Assembly: GCF_024703995.1 (NCBI RefSeq)
Contig: NZ_JAMXQV010000002.1
Span: forward strand, 124,001 to 188,000
DNA: 64,000 nt
Source of the DNA: Amycolatopsis iheyensis
GTDB lineage: Bacteria; Actinomycetota; Actinomycetes; Mycobacteriales; Pseudonocardiaceae
Direction: 5' to 3'
The notes below the pieces were generated by a model, which had not been told where the DNA came from, searched no databases, and worked only from the letters and a program-made list of their open reading frames with translations. Position 1 is the stretch's first letter. Each line of letters opens with the position of its first letter. The position numbers and the translations under genes were made by a program. Of this stretch, positions 43,758 through 55,800 are shown piece by piece.

Positions 43758-45056
43758 ATGAGTGCAGAGGTCCCGATCTACGACATCGTCGGCGTGGGCT
43801 TCGGACCGTCGAACCTGGCCCTCGCGATCGCCCTCGCCGAGCACAACGCCGGTCCTGGCGAACCCGTCACCGCGCACTTCCTCGAGCGGCAGCCTGAGTT
43901 CGGCTGGCACCGCGGGATGCTGATCGACACCGCGACCATGCAGGTGTCGTTCCTCAAGGACCTGGTCACCATGCGCAACCCGACCAGCGAGTTCAGCTTC
44001 CTCAACTACCTGCACGCGGCCGGCCGGCTGGTCGACTTCATCAACCACAAGAACCTGTTCCCGCTGCGCGTCGAGTTCCACGACTACTTCGAATGGGCGG
44101 CCGCGAAGGTCGACGACGTCGTCTCGTACGGCACCGAAGTGGTAGCGGTGAAGCCGGTGTACGACGGCTCGGAGGTCGCCTTCTTCGACGTCGAGGCCTC
44201 GGACGGGTCGTCGCTGCGTGCGCGGAACCTGGTGGTGGGCACGGGTCTGCGGCCGCAGCTGCCCGAGGGCGTCACCGCGGGTGAGCGGATCTGGCACAAC
44301 AGCGAGCTGCTGTTCCGCGTAGAAGCCCTGCGCGATGCTTCGCCGCGGCGGTTCGTCGTGGTCGGCGCCGGGCAGAGCGCGGCGGAGGTCGCGGCGCTGC
44401 TGCACGACGAGTTCCCGCGCGCCGAGGTGTGCGCGGTGTTCGCACGCTACGGCTACAGCCCGGCCGACGACAGCGCGTTCGCGAACCGCATCTTCGACCC
44501 GGACGCGGTCGACCAGTTCTACCGCGCGGGCGAGCCGGTCAAGGACCGCCTGATGCGCTACCACGGCGCGACGAACTATTCGGCGGTCGACATCGAGCTC
44601 ATCGACGAGCTGTACCGCCGCATGTACCGCGAGAAGGTGCTGGGCGTGGAGCGGTTGCGGCTGTTCAACGTCTCGCGGCCGGTGGAGGTGACGCCTTCGG
44701 GCGCGGTGACGGTGGAGTCGCTGACGACGGGTGCGCGGACGGTCTTGGACGCCGACGCGGTGGTGTACGCGACGGGCTACCGGCCCGCGGACCCGACGCC
44801 GCTGCTCGGCGACCTCGGCGGCAGCTTCCTGCGCGACGAGTCCGGCCGCCTGCGCGTCGAACGCGACTACCGGCTGACGACGGAGCTGCCCCTGCGTGGG
44901 GGGATCTACCTGCAGGGCGGCACCGAGCACACGCACGGCATCACGTCTTCGCTGCTGTCGAACACCGCCGTGCGGGTGGGGGAGATCCTGCAGTCCATTG
45001 TGGACCGGCGGGTGGTCGCCGAGCCGGCGGGGGAGTACGCGGTCAGCGCGCGGTGA
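43758..45056 (+). CDS. L-ornithine N5-monooxygenase
   Basis: 432 residues. FAD-binding GVGFGPSNLALAIAL (residues 12-26), a substrate-region TMQVSFLKDLVTMRNPTS, NADPH-binding FVVVGAGQSAAEVAALL (about 198), and the C-terminal VVYATGYRP and GGTEHTHGI segments identify a SidA/PvdA/CchB-type enzyme. It hydroxylates the side-chain amine of ornithine, the first step of hydroxamate siderophore synthesis. ATG 43758 lies just downstream of the iron box. Its end overlaps the convergent DinB-like gene by 14 bp. Confidence 0.95.
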   Translation: MSAEVPIYDIVGVGFGPSNLALAIALAEHNAGPGEPVTAHFLERQPEFGWHRGMLIDTATMQVSFLKDLVTMRNPTSEFSFLNYLHAAGRLVDFINHKNLFPLRVEFHDYFEWAAAKVDDVVSYGTEVVAVKPVYDGSEVAFFDVEASDGSSLRARNLVVGTGLRPQLPEGVTAGERIWHNSELLFRVEALRDASPRRFVVVGAGQSAAEVAALLHDEFPRAEVCAVFARYGYSPADDSAFANRIFDPDAVDQFYRAGEPVKDRLMRYHGATNYSAVDIELIDELYRRMYREKVLGVERLRLFNVSRPVEVTPSGAVTVESLTTGARTVLDADAVVYATGYRPADPTPLLGDLGGSFLRDESGRLRVERDYRLTTELPLRGGIYLQGGTEHTHGITSSLLSNTAVRVGEILQSIVDRRVVAEPAGEYAVSAR

Positions 45057-45528
45057 GCTGCTCCCGCAGGATGTCGCCGTGGCCAGCGTGCCGGGCGAAG
45101 TCCTCGATCAGCAGCAGGTAGACGAACCTGAGGTTGACCTCGCCCAGGACGTCGTGGGTCCACGTGTCGTCGAGGGCGAAGCCGGCCGCGATCTCGCGGG
45201 ACCGGGCGCTCGCGCGCTCGAAGTCGGCGATCACCTCGGGCAGCGTTTCGTCCTCGGCGACCACGAAACTCGGGTCGCCGGGGGTGGTCGGGCCGTCGCA
45301 CTCGGACTCGGGCAGGTCCAGCAGGAACAGCTGGAACCACCGGCGTTCCGCCATCGCGGCGTGCTTGACCAGGCCGATCGGCGTCGTCATTGACGTGACC
45401 AGCCGTTCCCGCGCGTCGGCTTCGGAAAGGCCGCGCGCGGTGTCGATCACCGCGCGGCGGTTGCGGTCCATCGTCGCCTCCAGCAGGCGGCGCTCGGGTC
45501 CGGTGGTGGTTTCGGGCAGCACGAACAC
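45043..45528 (-). CDS. DinB-like (DUF664) protein
   Basis: 161 residues from GTG 45528. Mini-DinB four-helix bundle: TPIGLVKHAAMAERRWF (metal His), VLGEVNLRFVYLLLIEDFARHAGHGDILREQ (second and third His, quoted in part). These proteins bind a metal and may act as thiol-dependent transferases. It has no evident role in siderophore synthesis. Confidence 0.85.
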   Translation of the reverse strand: MFVLPETTTGPERRLLEATMDRNRRAVIDTARGLSEADARERLVTSMTTPIGLVKHAAMAERRWFQLFLLDLPESECDGPTTPGDPSFVVAEDETLPEVIADFERASARSREIAAGFALDDTWTHDVLGEVNLRFVYLLLIEDFARHAGHGDILREQLTAR

Positions 45529-45791
45529 AGGTCAGCTCCAAACGTGGGATGGTGGCCGGACGAACCTCGGGACGACACGAGGTGGGCCGCGTTCAGGATA
45601 GCGCCCATGGTCGCTCCGGCAGAAGACACCCCGGGGCCGGACTTGCCGGCGATGGTGGCCGCTGCGGCGAACGGGTCAAAACCGAGTCTGGTTACGCCTC
45701 TTGTGTAACGCCCGGGTGACGCTACGGCGACCCACCGGTTCGAGGGTGACCCGTTCCGCTCGGCACTACACTGACTTGTGAGCGTGACCTG

Positions 45792-46802
45792 ATGAAGGTT
45801 TTCATAGTTGGCTCTCCCCGTGGCGCTGGAGCCGAAGGAGAGGCTTTCCGGGAGTTCTGCCGGGAGCTCGGTCAGGTTCTGGTGCAGAAAGGGCACCAGG
45901 TTATTCTGTGCTCGACCAGCGAGACAACGGCGGACAGGTACGTGTTCGAGGGCGTCGACCGGGCCGCGGTCAACGGCAAAGTCGTCCATTTCAGGTTGGA
46001 CCAGACCCAGGGCGACCCTGGTCGCCGGCTCAAGGCCGAGTCATTCCTGCACGCCCTCCGCAGTGTCGACGTCGACCTCAGGTACGTTGAAGGTGGTCAG
46101 CGCGTCGTCCACCTCAGAGCCATTCGTGAGGCAGACCTGATCGTATCCGTCGGCGGGTCGTCGGGAACTGCGGCGGCCGTATATTCGGCCGCGGTACTGG
46201 AGAAGCCGGTAATGGTGGTTCCGTCGTTCGGTGGAGCGAGCAAGGACGCCTGGTCCGACTTTCGAGGGTTCTACAACACCGATGAGAAGAACCTGCTTCA
46301 GAAGAGTCCCCAGCTGAGCTCGAACTGGACTCAGGAGTTCATCGAGCTGGCCGCTCGTTTCGTGCGCAGGAATCCCATGGTGGAGGTCAGGGCCGCGGAA
46401 GTCGTCGCCTCGGTGGCCACCAGCGTCGTTCTCGTCGGTGGCTGGATCGCAGCCTTCGTCAGGGTGAACCTGGGTTTCCTGCCGCCGGTGGCGTGGACGT
46501 ATGTCCTGATCATGATCGCCACGTACCTCGGCGTGTTGCTGAGACATTCGTTCTCAAGTGCGAAGTACTCATGGCGCCATCGGGTCAATGATCTTTTCCA
46601 GGCGCTGATCATCGCTTTCGCGGTCCTGATCTTCGCTGAAGGCGTCAATGCGCTGGTGGCCGGCTCCGGGCTTCTCCTGGCCAAGGGGAGCGATGTGCAG
46701 CTCCTGGGATGGCGGCTGTCGATCGTGGGGTTTTCGTCCGGCTTCCTCTTGGACGAGTACTACAAAGTGATCCAAGCGAAGGCGCGCAAGTTCGTGACCT
46801 GA
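45792..46802 (+). CDS. SLOG-domain protein with C-terminal membrane helices
   Basis: 336 residues. The N-terminal 195 residues form a Rossmann-like SLOG/LOG domain: KVFIVGSPRGAGAEGEAFREF, and ADLIVSVGGSSGTAAAVYSAAVLEKPVMVVP with the GGSSGT nucleotide-binding loop. Four helices follow (about 205-225, 233-252, 268-290, 300-325). Sensor SLOG plus membrane helices is the architecture predicted for nucleotide-activated membrane effectors in anti-phage systems (family knowledge). Coding GC is somewhat lower than the neighbours, and it sits alone between biosynthesis and transport genes. No partner cyclase or TIR gene is seen. The 263-bp gap upstream shows no clear operator. Confidence 0.8.
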   Translation: MKVFIVGSPRGAGAEGEAFREFCRELGQVLVQKGHQVILCSTSETTADRYVFEGVDRAAVNGKVVHFRLDQTQGDPGRRLKAESFLHALRSVDVDLRYVEGGQRVVHLRAIREADLIVSVGGSSGTAAAVYSAAVLEKPVMVVPSFGGASKDAWSDFRGFYNTDEKNLLQKSPQLSSNWTQEFIELAARFVRRNPMVEVRAAEVVASVATSVVLVGGWIAAFVRVNLGFLPPVAWTYVLIMIATYLGVLLRHSFSSAKYSWRHRVNDLFQALIIAFAVLIFAEGVNALVAGSGLLLAKGSDVQLLGWRLSIVGFSSGFLLDEYYKVIQAKARKFVT

Positions 46803-46820
46803 GCACGCACCGCCTCGGGG

Positions 46821-47627
46821 CTAGTCGACCGGCGCCGGGTGGTGGCGGCTGATCGGGATCACCATCGGCGTGCCGCTCACCGGGTCCGGGGTCACCTGGC
46901 AGCGCACGTCGAAGACCTCGTCGACCAGCTCCTCGGTGATCACCTCCACCGGCTTGCCCGACGCCACGACCCGGCCGGCCTTCATCGCCACCACGTGGTC
47001 GGCGTAGCGGCACGCCTGCGGCAGGTCGTGCAGCACCATCACCACCGTCCGGCCCTCGGCACGGTTGAGGTCGACCACCAGGTCCAGCACGTCGATCTGG
47101 TGGGCCAGGTCGAGGTAGGTCGTCGGCTCGTCCAGCAGTAGCACCGGTGTCTCCTGCGCGACCGCCATCGCGATCCACGCGCGTTGGCGCTGGCCGCCGG
47201 ACAGCTCGTCCACCGGGCGGTCGGCGAGGTCGGTCATCGACGTCGCCGCCAGCGCCGACGCGACCGCGCCTTCGTCCGAAGTGGACCATTGCCGCCACCA
47301 GCTCTGGTGCGGGGCGCGGCCGCGGCCGACGAGGTCCGCGACCGTCATGCCCTCCGGCGCCACCGGTGACTGCGGCAGGATCCCGAGCCGCTGCGCGACC
47401 TGGCGCGTCGGCAGGTCGTGGATCGAGCGGCCGTCGAGGTACACCCCGCCCGCCTTCGGCGTGAGCAGCCGGGCGATGGTGCGCAGCAGCGTCGACTTGC
47501 CGCACGCGTTCGGCCCGACGATCGCGGTGATCTGCTCCGGCGGGATGTCGAGGTCGAGGCCGTCGATGACGACCCGGTCGTCGTAGGCGACGCGCAGGTC
47601 CTGAACCCGAAGGGAAGGGGTCGTCAT
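46821..47627 (-). CDS. Ferric-siderophore ABC transporter ATPase
   Basis: 268 residues. Walker [13 protein letters not shown], signature [11 protein letters not shown], Walker [17 protein letters not shown], as in FecE/FepC. ATG 47627. It ends the importer operon: two FecCD-type permeases upstream with 2-3 bp between genes. It energises uptake of the ferric siderophore made by the adjacent NRPS; the binding lipoprotein is not in the window. Confidence 0.95.
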   Translation of the reverse strand: MTTPSLRVQDLRVAYDDRVVIDGLDLDIPPEQITAIVGPNACGKSTLLRTIARLLTPKAGGVYLDGRSIHDLPTRQVAQRLGILPQSPVAPEGMTVADLVGRGRAPHQSWWRQWSTSDEGAVASALAATSMTDLADRPVDELSGGQRQRAWIAMAVAQETPVLLLDEPTTYLDLAHQIDVLDLVVDLNRAEGRTVVMVLHDLPQACRYADHVVAMKAGRVVASGKPVEVITEELVDEVFDVRCQVTPDPVSGTPMVIPISRHHPAPVD

Positions 47628-47629
47628 GC

Positions 47630-48682
47630 TCAGCCTCCGGAGCCGGATCGGTTGGCCCTGGCCAGCAGCCAGAGCAGCAGGGGAGCGCCGAGCACGCCGG
47701 TCACGATGCCGACCGGGAGCGCCGACGCCGTCAGCGAGCGGGCGATCAGGTCGCTGCCCAGCACCACGACCGCGCCGGTGAGCGCGGACGCCGTGATCGG
47801 CGGCGAGGACAGCCGGGCGAGCCGCTGCGCGATCTGCGGCGCGGTCAGCGCCACGAACGAGATCGGCCCCGCCGACGCCGTCGCGAACGCGACCAGGCCG
47901 GCGCCGGCCAGCAGCAGTCCCAGCCGGACCGGCTGCACCGGCGTGCCGAGCCCGGCGGCCACGTCGTCGCCGAGCAGGAGCGTCTGCATCCACCGGGACA
48001 GCGCCAGCACCACCGGGAACAGCACGAGGAGCGCGAAGAACAGCGGGACGACGTGCTCCCAGCCGCGGTTGGCGAGGTTGCCGACCAGCCAGCCGATCGA
48101 TGCCTGCGCCTCGGTGATCTGCGCCTTGCTCAGCAGGTAGTCGGTGAGGCTGGTGCACATCGCGAAGATCCCGATGCCCACCAGCAGGATCCGGTAGCCG
48201 GTGGTGCCACGCCGCCACGCCAGCGCGTACACCAGCACCGCGGTCAGCAGCCCGCCGAGGAGACCCAGGGTGGTGGTGCCGAGCCCGCCGCCGAAGCCGA
48301 ACGCGATCCCGGCGACCACGAACGTCGCCGCGCCGGCGTTGATGCCGATCATGTCCGGGCTGGCCAGCGGGTTGCGGGTGATGGTCTGGAACACCGCGCC
48401 GGACGCGCCGAACGCGAGCCCGGCCAGCAGCCCGGTCAGCGCCCGGGGCAGCCGCAGTTCCTGCACGATGTAGCCATTTCCGCTGTCGCTGCCGCCGAAG
48501 AGGCCCGACAGCACGTCGGACACGCTCATCGGGACGTCGCCGATCGTCATGCCCACGCAGAACAGGACGAACGCGAGCACCGCGAGCAGCACGGAAACGA
48601 GCACCAGCCGCGGCCGGATCCGGCCGGACACCGCGCCGGCGCGGAAGGTCACGCGGTCGCGCCGCAGTTGGAGCACGCTCAT
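47630..48682 (-). CDS. FecCD-family siderophore permease
   Basis: 350 residues with 9-10 helices. Typical FecCD segments: [46 protein letters not shown] (seen across 65-110) and [24 protein letters not shown] 48682. It pairs with the next permease as a heterodimer and is followed 2 bp later by the ATPase gene. Confidence 0.94.
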   Translation of the reverse strand: MSVLQLRRDRVTFRAGAVSGRIRPRLVLVSVLLAVLAFVLFCVGMTIGDVPMSVSDVLSGLFGGSDSGNGYIVQELRLPRALTGLLAGLAFGASGAVFQTITRNPLASPDMIGINAGAATFVVAGIAFGFGGGLGTTTLGLLGGLLTAVLVYALAWRRGTTGYRILLVGIGIFAMCTSLTDYLLSKAQITEAQASIGWLVGNLANRGWEHVVPLFFALLVLFPVVLALSRWMQTLLLGDDVAAGLGTPVQPVRLGLLLAGAGLVAFATASAGPISFVALTAPQIAQRLARLSSPPITASALTGAVVVLGSDLIARSLTASALPVGIVTGVLGAPLLLWLLARANRSGSGG

Positions 48683-48683
48683 G

Positions 48684-49721
48684 TCAGGACTCCACGAGCT
48701 TGCGGCGGCGGACGAGGTAGATGAAGAACGGCGCGCCGAGGAATGCGACGATCACACCGGCGCGGATCTCGCTCGGCCGCGCCATGACCCGGCCGAGGAT
48801 GTCCGCGGCCAGCAGCAGGCTCGGCGCGACGACGGCGGTGTAGGGCAGCAGCCACCGGTGGTCCGGGCCGATGACGAACCGCACCGCGTGCGGCACGATC
48901 AGGCCGAGGAACACGATCGGCCCGGCGACGGCGACGGCCGCGCCGGTCAGCAACGTGATCGCCAGTGCGCCGCGCAACCGCAGCGGGCCGAGCTTGCGGC
49001 CGAGCGCGATCGCGACGTCGTCGCCGAGGGCGAGGCTGTTGAGCGCCGGGCCGCTCGCGATCGCCAGCACCACGCCGACCACCAGGAACGGCAGGACCTG
49101 CAGCAACGCCGTCGCGTCCATGCCGGACAGCGAGCCGGCCGACCAGAAGCGGTACCGGTTGAGCGCCACCGGGTCCGACAGCACCATCGCGCTGGTGAAC
49201 GAGGTGAGCAACGCCGTGACGGCGGCGCCGGCGAGCGCCAGCTTGACCGGGCTCGACCCGGCTCGTCCGCGCGTGCCCAGGAAGTAGACGACGGCCGTCG
49301 CGGCGAGCGCGCCCGCGAAGGCGAACCAGATGTAGCCGTAGAGCGAGCTGATGCCCAGCACGGTGATCGAGAACACGATGGCGAACGCGGCCCCGGCGCT
49401 GACGCCGAGCAGACCCGGGTCGGCCAGCGGGTTGCGGGTCAGCGCCTGCATCACGGTGCCGGCGAGCCCGAGCCCGGCGCCGACGAGGACCCCGAGCAGC
49501 GTCCGCGGCATCCGGACACTGTGGATGATCACGGCGTCCGCGGAGCCGTCGTTGTGCCACAGCACCTGCCAGACCGCGCCGAACGAGATCTCCTTCGACC
49601 CCAGCCAGACGCTCAGCAGGCAGAGGAAGACGAGGACACCGAGGGCGGCCAGGAAGCCGAGCGCGCGGCCCGTGTGTGGTGGGCGTCGCGTGAGAGCGAT
49701 CCCTCCGGGGTCTGTTCGCAC
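48684..49721 (-). CDS. FecCD-family siderophore permease
   Basis: 345 residues, 9-10 helices, with IHSVRMPRTLLGVLVGAGLGLAG, QALTRNPLADPGLLGVSAGAAFA in the N-terminal half, and AVAGPIVFLGLIVPHAVR. GTG start at 49721. It is the first gene of the importer operon and lies 24 bp from an iron box in the region shared with the divergent NRPS gene. Confidence 0.94.
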   Translation of the reverse strand: MRTDPGGIALTRRPPHTGRALGFLAALGVLVFLCLLSVWLGSKEISFGAVWQVLWHNDGSADAVIIHSVRMPRTLLGVLVGAGLGLAGTVMQALTRNPLADPGLLGVSAGAAFAIVFSITVLGISSLYGYIWFAFAGALAATAVVYFLGTRGRAGSSPVKLALAGAAVTALLTSFTSAMVLSDPVALNRYRFWSAGSLSGMDATALLQVLPFLVVGVVLAIASGPALNSLALGDDVAIALGRKLGPLRLRGALAITLLTGAAVAVAGPIVFLGLIVPHAVRFVIGPDHRWLLPYTAVVAPSLLLAADILGRVMARPSEIRAGVIVAFLGAPFFIYLVRRRKLVES

Positions 49722-49744
49722 CGCACCTCCGACTGGTACTTCTT

Positions 49745-49763
49745 TTAGGTAAGGCTAACCGAT
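49745..49763. promoter_or_regulatory. Iron box upstream of importer operon
   Basis: TTAGGTAAGGCTAACCGAT is a close match to the actinobacterial iron box. It lies 24 bp upstream of the first permease start, positioned for DmdR/IdeR repression. Confidence 0.85.
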
Positions 49764-49794
49764 GGTACAGCAGTGCCTTTTCACCGTCGGTTTG

Positions 49795-49813
49795 TTAGGT
49801 TGCCCTAAGTCCA
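49795..49813. promoter_or_regulatory. Iron box upstream of the NRPS gene
   Basis: TTAGGTTGCCCTAAGTCCA has a good left half and inverted right half (TTAGG ... CCTAAG). It lies 45 bp upstream of the NRPS start, so synthesis and import are likely co-regulated by iron. Confidence 0.7.
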
Positions 49814-49857
49814 TACCCGGTTTCGGGTGTCTTGAGCAGCGGGAGGCTGGTCTACCG

Positions 49858-52800
49858 GTGAGCAACGGTGACGCTGTGCAGCAGGTGGCGGAGCTCGGCT
49901 ACTGGCGTGACCGCCTCGCCTCGGCGCCGAAGGAGCTCCCGCTGCCGGCCGACCGGCCGCACCTCGCGGAGCCCGTCCCGGCGCGGCTGGCGCGGCCGCT
50001 GCCGGCGGTCGACGAGCTGACGCTCCTCGCGGCCTTCACGGTGCTGCTGTCCCGGTACGCGGGGACCGCCGACGTCGTGCTCGGCATCGGCGCGCTGGTG
50101 CCGCTGCGGGTCGACCTGGGTGGCTCGCCGGGCTTCGCCGATGTCGTCGCTCGCGTGCGCGAGGCCCGCGATGAAGCGCTCGCCCACGAAGTCCCCTTCG
50201 CCGACCTGGTCGCCGAACTCGACCCCGAGCCCGGCCGCGGGGGATCGGTGCTGGTCAACGTCGGCTTCGGCGCCGAGACAGACCTGCCGCTCGACGTGAA
50301 CCTGACCGGAGACGGCGTGCGCTACCGGGCCGACGTCCTCGACGAGTCCACTGTGGACCGCATGCTCGAGCACCTCGAGCACCTCTTGGCCGCGGCGCAA
50401 GAGCGTCCACAGTGGCCGGTGGCGCGGCTGGACCTCGTGCCGGCGCCGGAACTGCGCCGGATCGTCGAAGAGTGGAACGACACCGACCTCGACACACCGC
50501 TGTCGACGCTGCCGGAGCTGTTCGCCGCGCGCGTCGCGGAGGCGCCGGACGCCGTCGCGCTCGTCTTCGAGGACGAGGAGCTGACCTACGCCGAGCTGGA
50601 CGCGCGCGCCAACCGGCTCGCCCACGTGCTCATCGGGCGGGGCGCCGGACCGGAACGCGTGGTCGCGCTCGCCGTGCCGCGCTCGGTCGAGATGATCGTG
50701 GCCGAGCTGGCCGTGCTCAAGGCCGGCGCCGCCTACCTGCCGGTGGACCCGGACTACCCGGCCGAGCGCATCGCGTTCATGGTGGCCGACGCCCGCCCGG
50801 TGTGCGTGCTGACCACCGCCGAGCTGGCCGAGCACTTCGCAAGTCCGGTCCTGCTCGACGAACTCGACCTCACCGCGGCGCCGGACACCGACCCCGCCCC
50901 GGCGATCGTCCCGGCGAACGCGGCCTACGTGATCTACACGTCCGGCTCCACCGGACGGCCCAAGGGGGTCGTCGTCTCGCACGCTGGGGTCGCGAAACTG
51001 GTGGCCACCCAGTCCGAGCGGTTCGGGGTGGGCCGGCACAGCCGGGTCCTGCAGTTCGCGTCGCCGAGCTTCGACGTCGCGTTCTGGGACCTGTGCCTCG
51101 GCCTGCTTTCCGGCGGGCGCCTGGTGGTCGTGCCCGCCGAGCGGCGCGTGCCCGGTCCGGAGCTGGCCGAGTACGCGCACGCCAAGGGCGTCGACTTCAT
51201 GATCCTGCCGCCCGCGCTGCTCGCCGAGTTCCCCGAGGACTGCGACCTGCCGCGGGACAGCGTCCTGCTGGCCGGGACCGAGCGGGTGTCGCCGGAGCTG
51301 GTCCGGCGGTGGGCGCCGGGGCGGCGGATGTTCAACGCCTACGGCCCGACCGAGGCCACGACGAACTCGACGCTCGGACTGTGCGACCCGGAGATCGCGC
51401 CGGGCTCGGCCGTGCCGATCGGCGTCCCGGACCCCGGCACGCGCGCCTACGTCCTCGACGCCTTCCTGGCCCCGGTCCCGGTCGGCGTGGTGGGCGAGCT
51501 GTACCTCGCCGGATCCGGCCTGGCCCGCGGTTACCTCGGGCGGCCGGCGTTGACGTCGGAGCGGTTCGTGGCCGACCCGTTCGGTTCGGGCGGGCGGCTC
51601 TACCGCACCGGTGACCTGGTGAAGTGGCTGCCGGACGGCCGGCTCGTGTTCCTCGGCCGGGCGGACGATCAGGTGAAGATCCGCGGCTACCGGATCGAGC
51701 TGGGCGAGATCGAGTCGGTGCTCGCCGAGCACCCGCGGGTCGGCCAGACGGTCGTCGTCGCCCAGGACGGCCGGCTCGTCGCCTACGCCGTGCCGGTGCC
51801 CGACCGCGACCAGGCGGCCGAGCAGGGCCACGTCGAGGAGTGGCACGCCGTCCACGAGGAGATGCTCGCCGGGTCGACCGGCATCGAGGAGAACTTCGCC
51901 GGCTGGAACTCCAGCTACGACGGCTCCGACATCCCCCTCGACGAGATGCGGGAGTGGCACGCGGCAACGATCGACCGCATCCGTTCCCTGAAGGAACCGT
52001 CGCTTTCACGTGAAAGCGGCGGCTTGGGGCGGGTCCTGGAGATCGGCGTCGGCAGTGGGCTCATCCTGTCCCGGATCGCGCCGGACGCCGAGGCGTACTG
52101 GGGTGTCGACCTGTCCGAGAGCGCGATCGAGAACGTCCGGCGCGAGGTCGCCGCGACGCCTTTCGCCGATCGGGTGCACCTCGCCGCCCGCCCGGCGCAC
52201 GACCTCGGCGAACTGCCCGACGAGCCGTTCGACACGGTGATCGTCAACTCGGTCGCGCAGTACTTCCCGAGCGTCGACTACCTCACCGAGGTGGTCCGCA
52301 CGGCCGCCGGTCTGGTGAAACCCGGCGGCACGATCTTCCTCGGCGACCTCCGGAACCTCCGGTCGCTGCGGGCTTTCCGCACCGCCGTCGAGCTGCGGCA
52401 CGGCCGTGGCGACGTCGCCGCGGTCGACCAGGCGATCGCGCGCGAGGGTGAGCTCGTCCTCGACCCGGACTTCTTCCCGGCCCTGGCCCGCGACCTCGAC
52501 GGCTTCGACGACGTCGACCTCTGGGTCAAGCGCGGCGAAGCGCACAACGAGCTGACCCGGCACCGCTACGACGTCGTCCTGCGGAAGGCGACGGCGCCGG
52601 AACCCGCCGACGAGCAGGTGGTCGCCTTCGGCGATCTCGGCTCGGTGGCACGGTTCCTGGCCGCCGAGACGCCCGAGCGGCTGCGCGTCACCGGGATCCC
52701 GGACGCGCGGCTGTCCGGCGAGCTGGCGGCGGTCCTCGCCCTGGACGAAGGCGACGCCGACGCGGCGCTTGCCGCCCTCGACCGTCACGAAGGCGTCGAT

Positions 52801-55800
52801 CCGGAAGCCCTGCACCGGCTCGGCGAACGGGCCGGCTACCGGGTGGCGGTGACCTGGGCCGCCGACAGCGGTGGGCTCGAGGCCGTCTTCTCGAGGGGGG
52901 AGGACGGCCCCGCGGCCTACCGCCCGGTCCGCCGGACCGGCGCACCCGCGTCCTACGCCAACAACCCCGCCGCACGCCGCGAGACCGGCGCGCTGGTGGC
53001 GTCGCTGCGTGCCCACGTGCGGGACCGGCTGCCGCTGTACATGGTGCCGTCGGCGTTCGTCGTGCTGGACAAGCTGCCGGTGCTCGCCTCGGGCAAGCTC
53101 GACCGCAAGGCCCTGCCCAGCCCGGACCGCTTCGCCGCCGGGCCGGGCCGCACGCCCCGCAACCCCGTCGAGCAGCTGCTGTGCGAGATGTTCGCCGACG
53201 TCCTCGGCCTCCCGCAGGCCGGTCCCGACGACGACTTCTTCGCCCTCGGCGGGCATTCGCTGCTGGCGACGCGGCTGATCCAGCGGATCCGCGCGGCCGT
53301 CGGCGCCGAGGTGCCGGTGCGCGCGGTGTTCGACGCGCCGACCCCGGCCGCGCTCGCCGAACTGCTGGCCGGGGCGGTCACCGGCACCGAGCGGCAGCCG
53401 CTCGCCCGCGTCGCCGAACGCCCGGACCGGCTGCCGCTTTCCTTCGCGCAGCAACGGCTCTGGTTCCTGCACGGCCTCGAAGGCGGGTCGGCGACCTACA
53501 ACGTCCCGCTCGTCATGCGGCTCGCGGGCGAGCTGGACGTCGAGGCGCTGCGCACCGCGTTGCACGACGTCCTCGACCGGCACGAGGCGCTGCGCACGGT
53601 CTTTCCGGTCGCCGACGGCGTGCCGTACCAGCGAGTGCTGCCTGAAGCGGAGGTCGAGCTGACCGTCCGCGAAGTGTCCGATGTGGACGCGGGCGTCGAC
53701 GACCTGGTGCGGGGCGTGTTCGGCCTCGGCGCCGGGGTTCCGGTGCGAGCCGCGCTGCTGACCGTCGACGAGCGCAGGCACGTGCTGGTCCTCGTCGTGC
53801 ACCACATCGCCGCCGACGGCTGGTCGCTCACCCCGTTGTGGCGCGACATCGCCACGGCCTACCGCGCCCGTCTCCGCGGCGACGCTCCCGAGTGGACTCC
53901 GCTGCCCGTCCAGTACGCGGACTACACGCTGTGGCAACGAGAACTCCTCGAAGCCGAAGAGGCCACGCAGCTCGACTACTGGCGCACCACTCTCGACGGC
54001 CTGCCCGAGCGCATCCCCCTCCCGCTCGACCGGCCGCACCCCACGGTGTCGGCCTACCGCGGCGAGTTCTTCACCTTCGGCTGGGACGCCGGGCTGCAGG
54101 CCGGGCTCACCGACCTCGCGCGGGCCTGCGGCGCCAGCCCGTTCATGGTCGTCCACGCGGGCCTGACCGCCCTGCTCTCGCGGCTCGGCGGCGGCACGGA
54201 CATTCCGATCGGCACCCCGATCGCCGGCCGGACCGACCCGGCGCTGGACGACCTCGTCGGGTTCTTCGTCAACACCCTGGTCCTGCGCGTCGACACCGGC
54301 GGCGACCCGACGTTCCGCGACCTCGTGGCCCGGGTGCGCGACCGCGGTCTCGACGCCTACGCCCACCAGGACGTCCCGTTCGAGCGGCTGGTCGAAGCGC
54401 TGAACCCGGCGCGGTCGCTGGCGCACCACCCGCTGTTCCAGACGATGCTCGCCTGGCAGAACACGCCGGGCGCCGGGGTCGAGCTGCCCGGCCTGACCGT
54501 CACCGAGCGGCCGGTCGGCACCGGCACGGCCAAGTTCGACCTCTGGTTCTCCTTCACCGAGCGCGGCGACGGCATCCACGGCCAGGCCGAGTTCAACGCC
54601 GAGGTGTTCGACCACACGACGGTGACTGGCATCCTCGACCGGCTGGAAGTCCTGCTGCGCCAGGTCGTCTCCGCCCCGGACCGGCGGCTCGGCGAACTCG
54701 ACATCCTGACGGCCGCGGAACGCGACCGGCTGCCCGCCCTCTGGTCGGGCACGGCCGCGGAAGTTCCCGCGGTGACCGTGCCCGAGCTGTTCGCCGCCCA
54801 GGTCGCGCGGACGCCCGACGCGACGGCGCTCGTCTTCGAGGACGAAGAGCTGACCTACGCCGAGCTGGACGCCGTCTCGAACCGGCTCGCCCGGGTTCTC
54901 GCCGAGCGCGGTGCCGGGCCGGAACGCGTCGTCGCCTTGGCGTTGCCGCGCTCGACGCACCTGGTCACGGCCATCCTCGCGGTGCTCAAGACCGGCGCCG
55001 CCTACCTGCCGCTCGACCCGGGGTACCCGGCCGACCGCATCGCGTTCATGCTCGACGACGCCGCGCCGGCCCTGGTCCTCGCGACCGCGGAGACCGCCGT
55101 CGAAGGCGCGTTGCTGCTGGACGACCCGGACGTCCTCACCGGAGTGCCGGACGCCGCGCCGGAAGTGGCCCTGGAGCCGCGGCACCCGGCGTACGTCATC
55201 TACACGTCCGGCTCGACCGGCCGCCCCAAGGGTGTCGTGGTGCCGCACGAGGGGATCGTCAACCGGCTGTTGTGGATGCAGGACGAGTACGGCCTGACCG
55301 GCGACGACCGGGTCCTGCAGAAGACGCCGTCCAGCTTCGACGTCTCCGTCTGGGAGTTCCTCTGGCCGCTGATCACCGGCGCCACCGAGGTCCTCGCCCG
55401 GCCCGACGGCCACAAGGACCCCACCTACCTCGCCCGCCTGATCCGCGAACGCGGGGTCACGACCGTCCACTTCGTCCCGTCGATGCTCCAGGTCTTCCTG
55501 CAGGAGCCGACGGCGGCGGAGTGCACGAGCCTGCGCCGGGTGCTGTGCAGCGGGGAAGCGCTGCCGCTCGACGCCGTGACCCAGTTCGGCCAGGTTCTCG
55601 ACGCCGAACTGCACAACCTCTACGGCCCCACCGAAGCGTCGGTCGACGTCACCTCGTGGCAGACGTCCACTGCGGACACTTCGGTCCCGATCGGCCGTCC
55701 GGTGTGGAACACCCGCACCCACGTCCTCGACGCCGCTTTGCGCCCGGTTCCGCCGGGCACCCCGGGTGAGCTGTACCTGGCGGGTGTCCAGCTCGCCCGC

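Noticed and set aside
45447..45989. 180-codon minus-strand frame between DinB-like and SLOG genes
   Set aside because: It overlaps both better-supported genes and has no recognisable features.
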